Positions 48,284-56,671 of a stretch of 64,000 nt of DNA are shown one piece after another (positions within the stretch are counted from its first letter, which is position 1; each line of letters opens with the position of its first letter). The position numbers and the translations under genes are program-made. A model generated the notes under the pieces. That model was not told the origin of the DNA, made no database searches, and saw only the letters and a program-made list of their open reading frames with translations. Source of the DNA: CALMEC01 sp963777565 (GTDB taxonomy: Bacteria; Actinomycetota; Thermoleophilia; Miltoncostaeales; Miltoncostaeaceae); assembly GCA_963777565.1 (NCBI GenBank), contig CAVZQZ010000009.1, forward strand, positions 682,001-746,000, given 5' to 3'.

Positions 48284-51087
48284 CCGAGGTCGCCGAGCCC
48301 CCACCGCTCCTCGAGCGCGACGGCGAGGTGACCGCCCTCGGCGGCCTGGTGACGCGCGCGGTTGCGGGCGACGCCCGGTTCGTCCTCGTTGAGGGCCCCG
48401 CCGGGATCGGCAAGTCGCGGCTCATGGGAGAGGTCCGCCGGCAGGGCGCCGCCGCAGGCATGCGCGTGCTCGCGGCGCGCGGCAGCGAGCTCGAGCGCGA
48501 CTTCCCGTACGGCGTGGTGCGGCAGCTCTTCGAGTCCGAGCTGATCGCGCCGGCGGCCCGCAAGCGGCGCCTGGCGGGCGCCGCGGCGACGGCGGCCCCG
48601 ATCTTCGATGCCCTGGCGCCCGACGCCGGCGCGGAGGACGTGTCGTTCGCGGCGCTCCACGGCCTGTACTGGCTGACCCTGAACCTGGCGGGCGAGGCGC
48701 CCCTTGCACTCGTCGTCGACGACCTGCACTGGAGCGATCGCCCGTCACTGCGCTTCCTCGCCTACCTGTCCAGCCGGATCGAGGGGAACTCCCTGCTCGT
48801 CGCCTCGGGCCTGCGACCAGCGGAACCCGGCACGGACATGTTGCTCGTCGGCGAGATCGCCCACGCGGCGACGACCGTGCCGATCCAGCCGGCCCCGCTC
48901 AGCGAGGACGCGACCGCCCGCCTCGTGGCGGACCGGCTCGGCACCGAACCCGACCCGGCCTTCACCGCCGCCTGCCACCGGGCCACCGGCGGCAACCCGT
49001 TCCTACTCACCGAGCTGCTGCGCGCGATGCAGGCCGAGGACATCAGCCCCACCGACGGGCACGTGGGGGCCGTGAACGAGGTCGGCCCGCGTGCTGTGTC
49101 GCGCGGGGTGCTGCTGCGGCTGTCCCGGCTGGCCGAACCGGCGATCCAGGTCGCGCGGAGCCTCGCGATCCTGGGCGACGGCGCCGACGTGGCCCGCCTG
49201 GGCGGACTCGCCGACCTCGACGGCGCGCAGGCCGCCGAGGCGACCGGTGCGCTCGCACGCGCCGAGATCATCCGGCCGGACACGCCCATGGGCTTCGTCC
49301 ACCCGCTCGTGCGGGAGGCGATCTACCTGGACATCCCACCCGGGGAGCGCCAGCGCCTTCACGGGCTGGCGGCCCGCCGGGCGGTCGACGCCGGCGACCC
49401 GGCGGAGCGCGTCGCCGCCCAGCTGCTCGCGACCGCGCCCGCGGGCGAGCCGTGGGCGGTCGAGGCATTGCGACGAGCCGCCCGCGAGGCGACGGCGCGC
49501 GGCGCGCCCGACAGCGCCGCGGTCTACCTCCGGCGCGCGCTCGAGGAGCCGCCGGCGCCCGGGGAGCGCCCGGAGATCACGTTCCAGCTCGGGCTCGCGG
49601 AAGCGCAGACCGACGGGCAGGCGGGCATGGACCGGGTGCGCGCCGCCTACGAGATCGCCGCCGAGCCCCTGATGCGCGACACCGTCGCGACGGCGCTCGT
49701 GCACCTCATGTTCTACGCCCACCCCCACGAGGGCGTCGCCCTCGCCGAGCGGGCCGCGGCCGCGATGGACCCGACGCACGAGGACCTGCGCCGGCAGCTC
49801 GAGGCCGGGCGGCTGACGCTCGCTTTCGTCGACACGACCGCGGTGTCGATCGACGACCCGGGCTTCGCGGCCGCCAGGGCGGCGCCCCGCATCCCGGGGG
49901 TGGGCGCGCGGATGCTCGACGGCCTCGCGGCGTACCAGTGGTCGCTCACGGACGGGACCGCTGACGAATGCGCGCGCCTGGCGATCCGCGCCCTCGACGA
50001 CGGCGAGCTGACACGCGCGGAGCCGTCGTCAATCCCGTGGCTCGCCGCGGTCGAAACCCTGATCGCGGCCGACCGCGACGAGGCGCTGGAGACGCTCCAG
50101 GCCGGGGTGGCGGCGGCGCATCGCACCGGCTCGGGGTTCGTCGTGACCGGCGTCCAGGGCTTCCTCGCACGCTGCCTCACCCTGCGGGGCGACCTGGAGG
50201 GTGCCGAGGCCGCCGGGTACACGGCCCGGGCGACGCACGACACCTGGGGCGGGTTCGTGACCGTCCGCGTGCCCGCGGCGTCGTTCCTCGCCCAGGCGCT
50301 GGTGGAGCGCGGGAACCTCGCCGCGGCCGAGGAGGCGTTCGCGTGGGCCAACGCGCCGGCGGAGCTGCCGCTGCACAACAACACGCTCGCACTGTGGTTC
50401 GACGCGCGCCTGCGCTACCTGGCGGCCACCTCGAACTGGCTCGCTGCGCTCGAGCTGTCCCACGAGTGCGAGCAGCGCTTCCCCCGGATCAACCCGGGGC
50501 GCCTGCCATGGCGTACGCTCCGCGCCGAGGCGCTGCACGCCCTCGGCCGGACGGGCGAGGCGGTTGCGGTGGCAACGGAGGAGCTCCCGCTCTCGCGCCG
50601 CTGGAGAGCACCCCGCACCGTGGGACGCACACTGCGAGTGCTCGGCGTCGTGTCCCGGGACGAGTCCCTCGTCCGCGAGGCGGTCGACGTGCTGGCGGGC
50701 ACGCCTCCGCGGCTGGAGCTCGCGAAGGCCCTGCGCGACCTCGGCGTGCTGCTGCGGCTCGACCGCCGACCCGCCGAGGCGCGCGAGCCGCTGCGCGAAG
50801 CGCTCGAGCTCGCGACCGCGGCGGGGGCGGACGGGCTGGCGGGCCACGTGCGGAGCGAGCTCGCGGCGACCGGCGCCCGGCCGCGCACCGACGCGCGCTC
50901 AGGCGTCGGCGCCCTGACGGCCAGCGAGGCGCGGGTCGCGCGGGCCGCGGCCGACGGGCAGAGCAACAAGGACATCGCCCAGGCGCTCTACGTCACCCCG
51001 AAGACCATCGAGGTGCATCTCTCCAACGCCTACCGCAAGCTCGGCATCCGCTCCCGCCGGGAGCTGCAGGCCGCCCTCGCAGGCTAG
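48280..51087 (+). CDS. ATPase-LuxR transcriptional regulator
   Basis: A 935-aa paralogue of the preceding gene, with an ATG at 48280 overlapping its stop (ATGA). P-loop VEGPAGIGKSRLMG is at about 29-43, then RGSELERDFPYGVVRQLFE, LALVVDDLHWSDRPSLRFLAYL, FVHPLVREAIYLDIP, and TPR repeats; the LuxR HTH (LTASEARVARAAADGQSNKDIAQALYVTPKTIEVHLSNAYRKLGIRSRRELQ) closes it. HTH regions of the two genes are almost identical at the DNA level, showing recent duplication or conversion. The effector and targets are unknown. The FAD oxidase operon lies just downstream. Confidence 0.93.
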   Translation: MTEVAEPPPLLERDGEVTALGGLVTRAVAGDARFVLVEGPAGIGKSRLMGEVRRQGAAAGMRVLAARGSELERDFPYGVVRQLFESELIAPAARKRRLAGAAATAAPIFDALAPDAGAEDVSFAALHGLYWLTLNLAGEAPLALVVDDLHWSDRPSLRFLAYLSSRIEGNSLLVASGLRPAEPGTDMLLVGEIAHAATTVPIQPAPLSEDATARLVADRLGTEPDPAFTAACHRATGGNPFLLTELLRAMQAEDISPTDGHVGAVNEVGPRAVSRGVLLRLSRLAEPAIQVARSLAILGDGADVARLGGLADLDGAQAAEATGALARAEIIRPDTPMGFVHPLVREAIYLDIPPGERQRLHGLAARRAVDAGDPAERVAAQLLATAPAGEPWAVEALRRAAREATARGAPDSAAVYLRRALEEPPAPGERPEITFQLGLAEAQTDGQAGMDRVRAAYEIAAEPLMRDTVATALVHLMFYAHPHEGVALAERAAAAMDPTHEDLRRQLEAGRLTLAFVDTTAVSIDDPGFAAARAAPRIPGVGARMLDGLAAYQWSLTDGTADECARLAIRALDDGELTRAEPSSIPWLAAVETLIAADRDEALETLQAGVAAAHRTGSGFVVTGVQGFLARCLTLRGDLEGAEAAGYTARATHDTWGGFVTVRVPAASFLAQALVERGNLAAAEEAFAWANAPAELPLHNNTLALWFDARLRYLAATSNWLAALELSHECEQRFPRINPGRLPWRTLRAEALHALGRTGEAVAVATEELPLSRRWRAPRTVGRTLRVLGVVSRDESLVREAVDVLAGTPPRLELAKALRDLGVLLRLDRRPAEAREPLREALELATAAGADGLAGHVRSELAATGARPRTDARSGVGALTASEARVARAAADGQSNKDIAQALYVTPKTIEVHLSNAYRKLGIRSRRELQAALAG

Positions 51088-51114
51088 GTCGTCGGCGACC
51101 CCCTAGGGGGTGGG

Positions 51115-51144
51115 TCCCGAAACCTTGGGGTCGCGGTTTCGGGA
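51115..51144 (+). terminator. Hairpin after the second LuxR gene
   Basis: TCCCGAAACC / GGTTTCGGGA, a perfect 10-bp stem with a 10-nt loop, lies between the LuxR stop (51087) and the small gene at 51189. No T tract follows. It may be a terminator or an operator for the oxidase operon. Confidence 0.5.
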
Positions 51145-51188
51145 TCGCCTCGATGGCCGCGGGCTGCGCAGCGTCGAAGCTTCCGTCC

Positions 51189-51401
51189 ATGAACGAGACG
51201 TCGATCACGCTCATCCTCCAGATCGCCGCCGACGGCGACGGGGACCACCTGGCCGGGCATGTCGCGACCGCCGCCGGCACGCGGCGAGGCTTCGTGGGCC
51301 GGATCGGGCTGATGTGCGCGATCGACGACCTCGTCACGGCGGCAGCCCGCGCCGACGCGCCGGCGCCGCCGACCACCGACACGCGCAAGGAGATCCAATG
51401 A
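51189..51401 (+). CDS. Small hypothetical protein leading oxidase operon
   Basis: A 70-aa protein from the ATG at 51189, reading NETSITLILQIAADGDGDHL, AGHVATAAGTRRGFVGRIGLMCAIDDLVTAAA, then a Thr/Pro tail. The arrangement resembles small effector-binding or flavin-associated proteins but no family is recognised. It overlaps the FAD oxidase start by four bases (ATGA). Confidence 0.55.
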   Translation: MNETSITLILQIAADGDGDHLAGHVATAAGTRRGFVGRIGLMCAIDDLVTAAARADAPAPPTTDTRKEIQ

Positions 51402-52777
51402 GCACCACCGCACCGATCGTCTCCGTGGACGCGATCCGCGCAACCGGCGTTGACGTCGTCCTGCCCGAAGACGAGAACTGGGACGAGGCACGTCAGGCCT
51501 GGCACGTCACCGTCGACCAGCGGCCCGTCGCGGTCGCGTTCCCCGAGAGCGCCGACGACGTCGCCGCAATCGTCCGGTTCGCCGCCGAGGCGGGCCTGCG
51601 CGTCGCGCCGCAGAGCACGGGCCACAACGCCGGCCCGCTCGGCAACCTGGCCGGCACCATCCTGGTGAAGCTCTCCCGGATGCGCGGCGTCGAGATCGAC
51701 GCCGACGCCATGGTCGCCCGGGCCGAGGGCGGGGCGTGGTGGGAGGACGTCGTCGTACCCGCCGCGGCCGCCGGCTTCTGGGTACTCCACGGCTCGTCGC
51801 CCGACGTCGGCGTCGCGGGCTACAGCCTGGGCGGGGGCGTCGGCTGGATGGTCCGGAAAAACGGCCTCGCCACGAACTCGGTGACGGCCATCGAGTTGGT
51901 CACCCCCGAGGGCGAGTTCGTGCGCGCGGACGCGGAGCAGAACCAGGAGATCTTCTGGGCGCTCCGTGGCGGCGGCGGGAACTTCGGCATCGTCACCGCG
52001 ATCGAGATGCGGATGTACCGCGTCGAGCACATGTACGCCGGCTGGCTGATCTTCCCGTGGGAGCGCAGCCGCGAGGTGCTCCGGGCGTGGAACGCCTGGA
52101 CGCGGACCGTGCCGGAGGAGGTCACCTCCGTCGGGCGGATCCTGCAGCTTCCGCCCATCGAGACGATCCCCGAACCCCTGCGCGGACGGAACATCGTCGT
52201 CGTCGAGGCGGCGATCCTGGCCGACGAGCAGACCGCCCGCGAGATCCTGGCTCCGTTGCGGGCCCTGGCCCCCGAGATGGACACCTTCGACGTGGCCGAC
52301 CAGCATGTCGTCGCGCGGCTCCACCAGGACCCCGAGGGGCCGACGCCGGCACTCGTCAAGCACGCGCTGCTGGACGACCTGACGGACGAGGCCCTCGACC
52401 GGTTCATCGAGGTGGCGGGCCCCGGCTCGGGCTCCCCCCTTGTGAGCGCCGAGATCCGCCACGTCGGCGGCGCGGCCGGGCGGCCGGCCCCGGGCGCCGG
52501 CGCGCTGTCGCACCTCCAGGCGGGCTACGCGTACGTGGGCATCGGTATCCCCATGACCCCCGAGCTGGGCGCCGCGATCCACGGCCATCTCGAGCGGATC
52601 CACGACACGTTCGGCGCCTTCGCGAACGGGCGCAACTATCTCAACTTCAGCGAAGACGCGACCGACACGCGGACGGCGTACACGCCCGAAGCGCACGTCC
52701 GGCTGCATGCGCTCCGCAAGGCCATGGACCCGGTGAACCGCGTCCGCGCAAACCACCCCATCACCCCGGCCGCGTGA
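51398..52777 (+). CDS. FAD-binding BBE-type oxidoreductase
   Basis: A 459-aa protein of the berberine-bridge/6-hydroxynicotine oxidase family. The FAD-binding PCMH domain holds VAFPESADDVAAIVRFAAEAGL, the covalent-flavin His in APQSTGHNAGPL (about residue 75), GSSPDVGVAGYSLGGGVGWM, and LRGGGGNFGIVTAIEM. The substrate domain ends in the BBE motif NGRNYLNFSEDA and MDPVNRVRANHPI. The second covalent Cys seen in some members is absent (GGGVGWMVRKNG). It likely oxidises a sugar, alkaloid or antibiotic-like compound. Downstream is a SnoaL-like gene. Confidence 0.9.
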   Translation: MSTTAPIVSVDAIRATGVDVVLPEDENWDEARQAWHVTVDQRPVAVAFPESADDVAAIVRFAAEAGLRVAPQSTGHNAGPLGNLAGTILVKLSRMRGVEIDADAMVARAEGGAWWEDVVVPAAAAGFWVLHGSSPDVGVAGYSLGGGVGWMVRKNGLATNSVTAIELVTPEGEFVRADAEQNQEIFWALRGGGGNFGIVTAIEMRMYRVEHMYAGWLIFPWERSREVLRAWNAWTRTVPEEVTSVGRILQLPPIETIPEPLRGRNIVVVEAAILADEQTAREILAPLRALAPEMDTFDVADQHVVARLHQDPEGPTPALVKHALLDDLTDEALDRFIEVAGPGSGSPLVSAEIRHVGGAAGRPAPGAGALSHLQAGYAYVGIGIPMTPELGAAIHGHLERIHDTFGAFANGRNYLNFSEDATDTRTAYTPEAHVRLHALRKAMDPVNRVRANHPITPAA

Positions 52778-52809
52778 GCGGCCGGCACACCCCACGAAAG
52801 GACCCACCC

Positions 52810-53256
52810 ATGGCAACGATCAGCTCCGCACTGCCCACCGCCGCCGAGATCGGCTCGCTCGTCGCCCAGGCCGTCGAGACCTACAACGACCCGGAGCGGC
52901 GCGACGAGTACCTCGACATCCACCACCCCGACGTCGTCGCATACGGGATCGCTCCGGACCCTGTCGGCTTCGAGGGAGTCCGCGAGATGTACGAGTCGAT
53001 CTGGGAGGGCATGCCGGACGCGACGATCCAGATCGGGGACTTCCTGATCGACATGGATCGCCTCGCATTGCGCTTCGTGGTCACCGGAACCCACACCGGC
53101 CCCCTGCTCGGCGTGCCGCCCACCGGACGGGCCATCCGCCTCGAGGGACAGACCATCGCCATCGTCCGCGACGGGAAGATCATCGAGCGCCGGACGACAG
53201 CCGACCTGCTCGGCGTGCTCGTCCAGATGGGCGCGGTTCCGGCGCCCGGCGCGTGA
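52810..53256 (+). CDS. SnoaL-like (NTF2-fold) protein
   Basis: A 148-aa protein with GAAAGGA before the ATG at 52810. The pattern AVETYNDPERRDEYLDIHHPDVVAYG, GFEGVREMYESIWEGMPDATIQIGDFLIDMDRLALRFVVTGTHTGPL, PPTGRAIRLEGQTIAIVRDGKIIERRTTADLLGVLVQMG is that of SnoaL-like polyketide-cyclase proteins. It resembles the gene at 17876-18295 in fold. Located 32 bp after the FAD oxidase, it is probably co-transcribed and may act on the same compound. Confidence 0.85.
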   Translation: MATISSALPTAAEIGSLVAQAVETYNDPERRDEYLDIHHPDVVAYGIAPDPVGFEGVREMYESIWEGMPDATIQIGDFLIDMDRLALRFVVTGTHTGPLLGVPPTGRAIRLEGQTIAIVRDGKIIERRTTADLLGVLVQMGAVPAPGA

Positions 53257-53286
53257 CGCGGCTCCACGGGGCGCTGCCGGACCGCC

Positions 53287-54300
53287 TCAGCGGTCCGGCA
53301 GCGCCCTCCGCAGGAGCCTGATCCAATTGCCGCCGAGCACGCCGTCCCGCGCGTGCTCCGGCACGACGTCGCCGATCAGCGCGAGGTCGGCGACGGTGTC
53401 GATCTCGGCCGGTGACTCCTCGAGCCCGAGGCCGCCGTCCAGATCGGAGCCGATCGCGACCCGGTCCCAGCCTGCCAGGGCCGCGACATGCCCGGCGTGG
53501 ACACGGACCTGCCGGTCGACGGTGACCGCGACCGACCGGTCGTCGCGCCATGCGGCGTCGAGAAACGCGTTGAACAGCACCAGCCCGATGACGCCGTCCG
53601 CCGCGGCGATCGCCCGGATCATCTCGTCGGAGAGCTGGCGATCTCCCGGCACGAGCGCGCGCGGGTTGGAGTGCGAGGCGATCACCGCGTGGGCGCCGAC
53701 ATCGAAGGCGTCCCAGAACGCCGCCTCTGCCAGGTGCGAGGTGTCGAGGATCACGCCGCGAGTCCGCATCGCCGCGGCCAGCTCACGACCCTCGGCCGTG
53801 AGACCACCCGGCGCGCCCGATCCGCCCGAGTACCGGGTGCGCCCCCACGCCGGGCCGACGATTCGCACCCCGCGATCCCACCAGGCGCCGAGGTCGCCGA
53901 CCGCGACGATCGGATCGGCGCCCTCCATCAGGATCACGACCCCCAGCGGCCGGTCCTCAGTCCAGGTCGCGAGGTGATCCTCGATGTCGGCGCGGGTGCG
54001 GATGATCCGGACCCGCCTGTCGGTCTCCCACCGCTCGTAGAGCTCGAGCTGGTCGAGCGCCTGGCGTTCCGCCTCCCGGGGCGTCGTGTAACCCTGGTCG
54101 GAGTATCCGGCACCCGCCGGCTCGGCGAAGAGGGTGGCGAAGACGAGCCCGACCCCACCGCGCGCGAGGTCGGGCAGGCCGACCATCGCCTGCATGTCGC
54201 TCCGGCGCTCAATCGCCCTGATTCGCGACGCAGGCAGCGTGCAGTCACGGCCGTCGACGACGACGTTGGTCGCGATGTCGAGGTGGCCGTCGACGATCAC
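53287..54300 (-). CDS. Membrane dipeptidase-like (peptidase M19)
   Basis: A 337-aa protein with a GTG start at 54300. Zinc ligands are visible: VDGHLDIA near the N-terminus, VILMEGADPI (bridging Glu), LDTSHLAEAAFWDAFD and VIASHSNPRAL (two His), then AIGSDLDGGLG (Asp). This matches the renal dipeptidase family, which cleaves dipeptides or related amides. There is no signal peptide, so it is likely cytoplasmic. It is convergent with the SnoaL-like gene, 30 bp away. Confidence 0.9.
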   Translation of the reverse strand: MIVDGHLDIATNVVVDGRDCTLPASRIRAIERRSDMQAMVGLPDLARGGVGLVFATLFAEPAGAGYSDQGYTTPREAERQALDQLELYERWETDRRVRIIRTRADIEDHLATWTEDRPLGVVILMEGADPIVAVGDLGAWWDRGVRIVGPAWGRTRYSGGSGAPGGLTAEGRELAAAMRTRGVILDTSHLAEAAFWDAFDVGAHAVIASHSNPRALVPGDRQLSDEMIRAIAAADGVIGLVLFNAFLDAAWRDDRSVAVTVDRQVRVHAGHVAALAGWDRVAIGSDLDGGLGLEESPAEIDTVADLALIGDVVPEHARDGVLGGNWIRLLRRALPDR

Positions 54301-54412
54301 GCGAGCGGGCCGGCCCGCAGGGTCAGTAGAGCGGGGCGTGGCCGCCCGCCCCCGGCGGGTGGAATTCGGGCTCGGTCAGAGGACTGCGCCCTCACCGACC
54401 CGGAATTCCTCC

Positions 54413-55129
54413 TCAGCCCTTCGCGGTCACGACCTCGGCGACGCAGGCCTCGTCGCCCTCCGCCCGCGCCTTCGTCTCGCCGATCGTCGCGCCGGGCGCG
54501 TACACCGACAGGATGCCCCTCCAGATCGACCGGTCGAGGCCGCAGACGCGCGCCGGGTCGTGGAACGCCATCTCCTCGAACGGGCATGAGCAGGCCTTGA
54601 TCGACGCGGCCCCGTCGCTGGTCGCGGCGAACCCGAACCGCGTGAGCAGGCGCACGACCTCCGCGATGGCCTGTGTCGGCGTGAACGGCGACTCCCCCGC
54701 CGCGGATTGTTCAGCCGCGAGCGAGCGGCCGAACTCGAACCCGACTCGCTCGAGCTGCTCCGCGGGCGACGCCCCCGGCTCGCCCATGGCGCGAAGCAAC
54801 AGCTCGGCGAGCAGGTCGTAATGGCGCTCGGGCAGCGCGACGGCGGCCTCGGTCTCGGCAAGGCTGTACAGCTTGGGCGGGCGGCCCGCGCCGGGTCCGC
54901 CGCGCTCACGGCGCCGGAACTCGGCCTGCAGGAACCCCTGCTCGACCAGCTTGTCGAGGTGAAAGCCGGCGAGGCGACGGTCGATCCCGACCACCTCGGC
55001 GACGTCATCCTTGGACTGGGGGGCGCCGGCCTCCCGCACGACGAAGAAGACGCGGCGTCGTGTCGGATCGCCGAGCGCGCTGGCGAGCCGCTCGATCTCC
55101 TGCTCTGTCTGCGGCTGTCGGAGGGTCAA
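54413..55129 (-). CDS. sufR: SufR-like Fe-S responsive HTH regulator
   Basis: A 238-aa regulator with a probable TTG start at 55129. The N-terminal winged HTH (RLASALGDPTRRRVFFVVREAGAPQSKDDVAEVVGIDRRLAGFHLDKLVEQGFL) is ArsR/DeoR-like, followed by GPGAGRPPKLYSL. Four cysteines in the C-terminal half (180, 182, 196, 229: ACSCPF, VCGLD, EACV) are suited to bind an Fe-S cluster, as in SufR. It is divergent from sufB with 131 bp between starts, the standard position for the Suf repressor. Confidence 0.88.
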   Translation of the reverse strand: MTLRQPQTEQEIERLASALGDPTRRRVFFVVREAGAPQSKDDVAEVVGIDRRLAGFHLDKLVEQGFLQAEFRRRERGGPGAGRPPKLYSLAETEAAVALPERHYDLLAELLLRAMGEPGASPAEQLERVGFEFGRSLAAEQSAAGESPFTPTQAIAEVVRLLTRFGFAATSDGAASIKACSCPFEEMAFHDPARVCGLDRSIWRGILSVYAPGATIGETKARAEGDEACVAEVVTAKG

Positions 55130-55212
55130 AGCGTCCCCGGGAGTTCGTGACCAACATTACACCCGTCCTGTCGGGCGGAGGCACTTGTGAGAAGGGCTGC
55201 CGCCCATTACGG

Positions 55213-55230
55213 TAACGTAGATACCCGTTA
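55213..55230. promoter_or_regulatory. Inverted repeat in the suf divergent promoter region
   Basis: TAACG-N8-CGTTA between sufR and sufB, 31 bp upstream of the sufB start. It is a candidate SufR operator. The rest of 55130-55260 has the AGGAGG ribosome site before the GTG at 55261. Confidence 0.5.
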
Positions 55231-55260
55231 GAAGTACGACACCAGCCTCCAGGAGGACCC

Positions 55261-56671
55261 GTGTCCACCACCAAACCGCCCGAGCTCGAAGGATTCGACC
55301 AGTACAAGTTCGGCTGGCACGATCCGAGCCACTCCGTCTTCGAACCGAAGAAGGGCCTCAGCGCGGACGTCGTGCGCGAGATCTCGGCGCTCAAGGGCGA
55401 GCCGGAATGGATGACGAAGTTCCGCCTGCGCTCGCTCGAGATCTTCGACCGCAAGCCGATGCCGAACTGGGGCGGCGACCTGGACGGGATCGACTTCCAG
55501 GACATCTACTACTACATCCGCGCCAGCGAGAAGCAGGGTCGGACGTGGGAAGAGGTGCCGGACGACATCAAGAACACGTTCGACCGGCTCGGGATCCCGG
55601 AGGCGGAGCGCAAGTTCCTGTCCGGCGTGTCCGCGCAGTACGAGAGCGAGGTCGTCTACCACTCGATCCGTGAGGACCTCGAGAGCCAGGGCGTGATCTT
55701 CTGCGACACCGACACCGCGCTCCGCGACCACCCGGAGATCTTCGGTGAGCACTGGGCGACGGTCATCCCGCCCGGCGACAACAAGTTCTCGGCGCTCAAC
55801 AGCGGCCGTGTGGTCCGGCGGGTCGTTCATCTGGGTGCCGCCGGGCGTGCGGGTCGAGGTTCCGCTGCAGGCGTACTTCCGGATCAACCAGGAGAACATG
55901 GGGCAGTTCGAGCGGACGCTCATCATCTGCGAGGAAGACTCGTTCGTGCACTACGTCGAGGGCTGCACCGCGCCGGTGTACTCCAGCGACTCGCTGCACT
56001 CGGCGGTCGTGGAGATCATCGTCAAGAAGGGCGCGCGCTGCCGCTACACGACGATCCAGAACTGGTCGACGAACGTCTACAACCTGGTCACCAAGCGCGC
56101 CGTGTGCCACGAGAACGCCACGATGGAATGGGTCGACGGCAACCTCGGCTCGCGGCTCACGATGAAGTACCCGGCGGTGTGGATGCTCGGACGCGGCGCC
56201 CGCGGCGAGGTGCTGTCGGTGGCGTTCGCCAGCGAGAACATGCACCAGGACGCCGGCGCGAAGATGGTGCACGTCGCACCCGACACCTCGTCGACGATCG
56301 TCTCCAAGTCGATCTCGAAGGGCGGCGGGCGCACCAGCTACCGCGGCCTGGTCCGTGTGGAGCCTGGCGCGAAGCGCGTCAAGGCGTCGGTGGTCTGCGA
56401 CGCGCTGTTGCTCGACGAGGACAGCCGCTCCGACACCTACCCGTACATGGACATCCAGGAGGAGGACTGCTCCATCGGCCACGAGGCGACCGTCTCGAAG
56501 GTCGCGGACGACCAGCTCTTCTACCTCATGAGCCGCGGACTTTCGGAGGAGGCGGCCATGGCGATGATCGTGCGCGGGTTCATCGAGCCCATCGCGAAAG
56601 AGCTTCCGATGGAGTACGCCGTCGAGCTGAACCGACTCATCGAGCTGCAGATGGAGGGATCGATTGGCTAG
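55261..56671 (+). pseudogene. sufB: Fe-S assembly scaffold SufB, single frameshift
   Basis: A GTG start at 55261 with AGGAGG upstream opens SufB (GFDQYKFGWHDPSHSVFEPK, ISALKGEPEWMTKFRLRSLE, GGDLDGIDFQDIYYYI). At about 55804 the sequence AGCGGCCGTGTGG has one G more than expected, moving the frame; the next frame continues SGGSFIWVPPGVRVEVPLQAYFRINQENMGQFERTLII, MEWVDGNLGSRLTMKYPAV, SFISKG-like SISKGGGRTSYRG and ends QMEGSIG at 56671. Removing one base gives 469 aa, the usual SufB length. An essential gene broken by one homopolymer base is most likely a sequence error. Confidence 0.87.

Noticed and set aside
45445..51087. Single 1,880-aa ATPase-LuxR protein
   Set aside because: The middle part after about 47655 loses all similarity and is Arg/Gly/Pro-rich; the LuxR HTH of the first gene is found in the next frame, so this is two genes joined by a frameshift.
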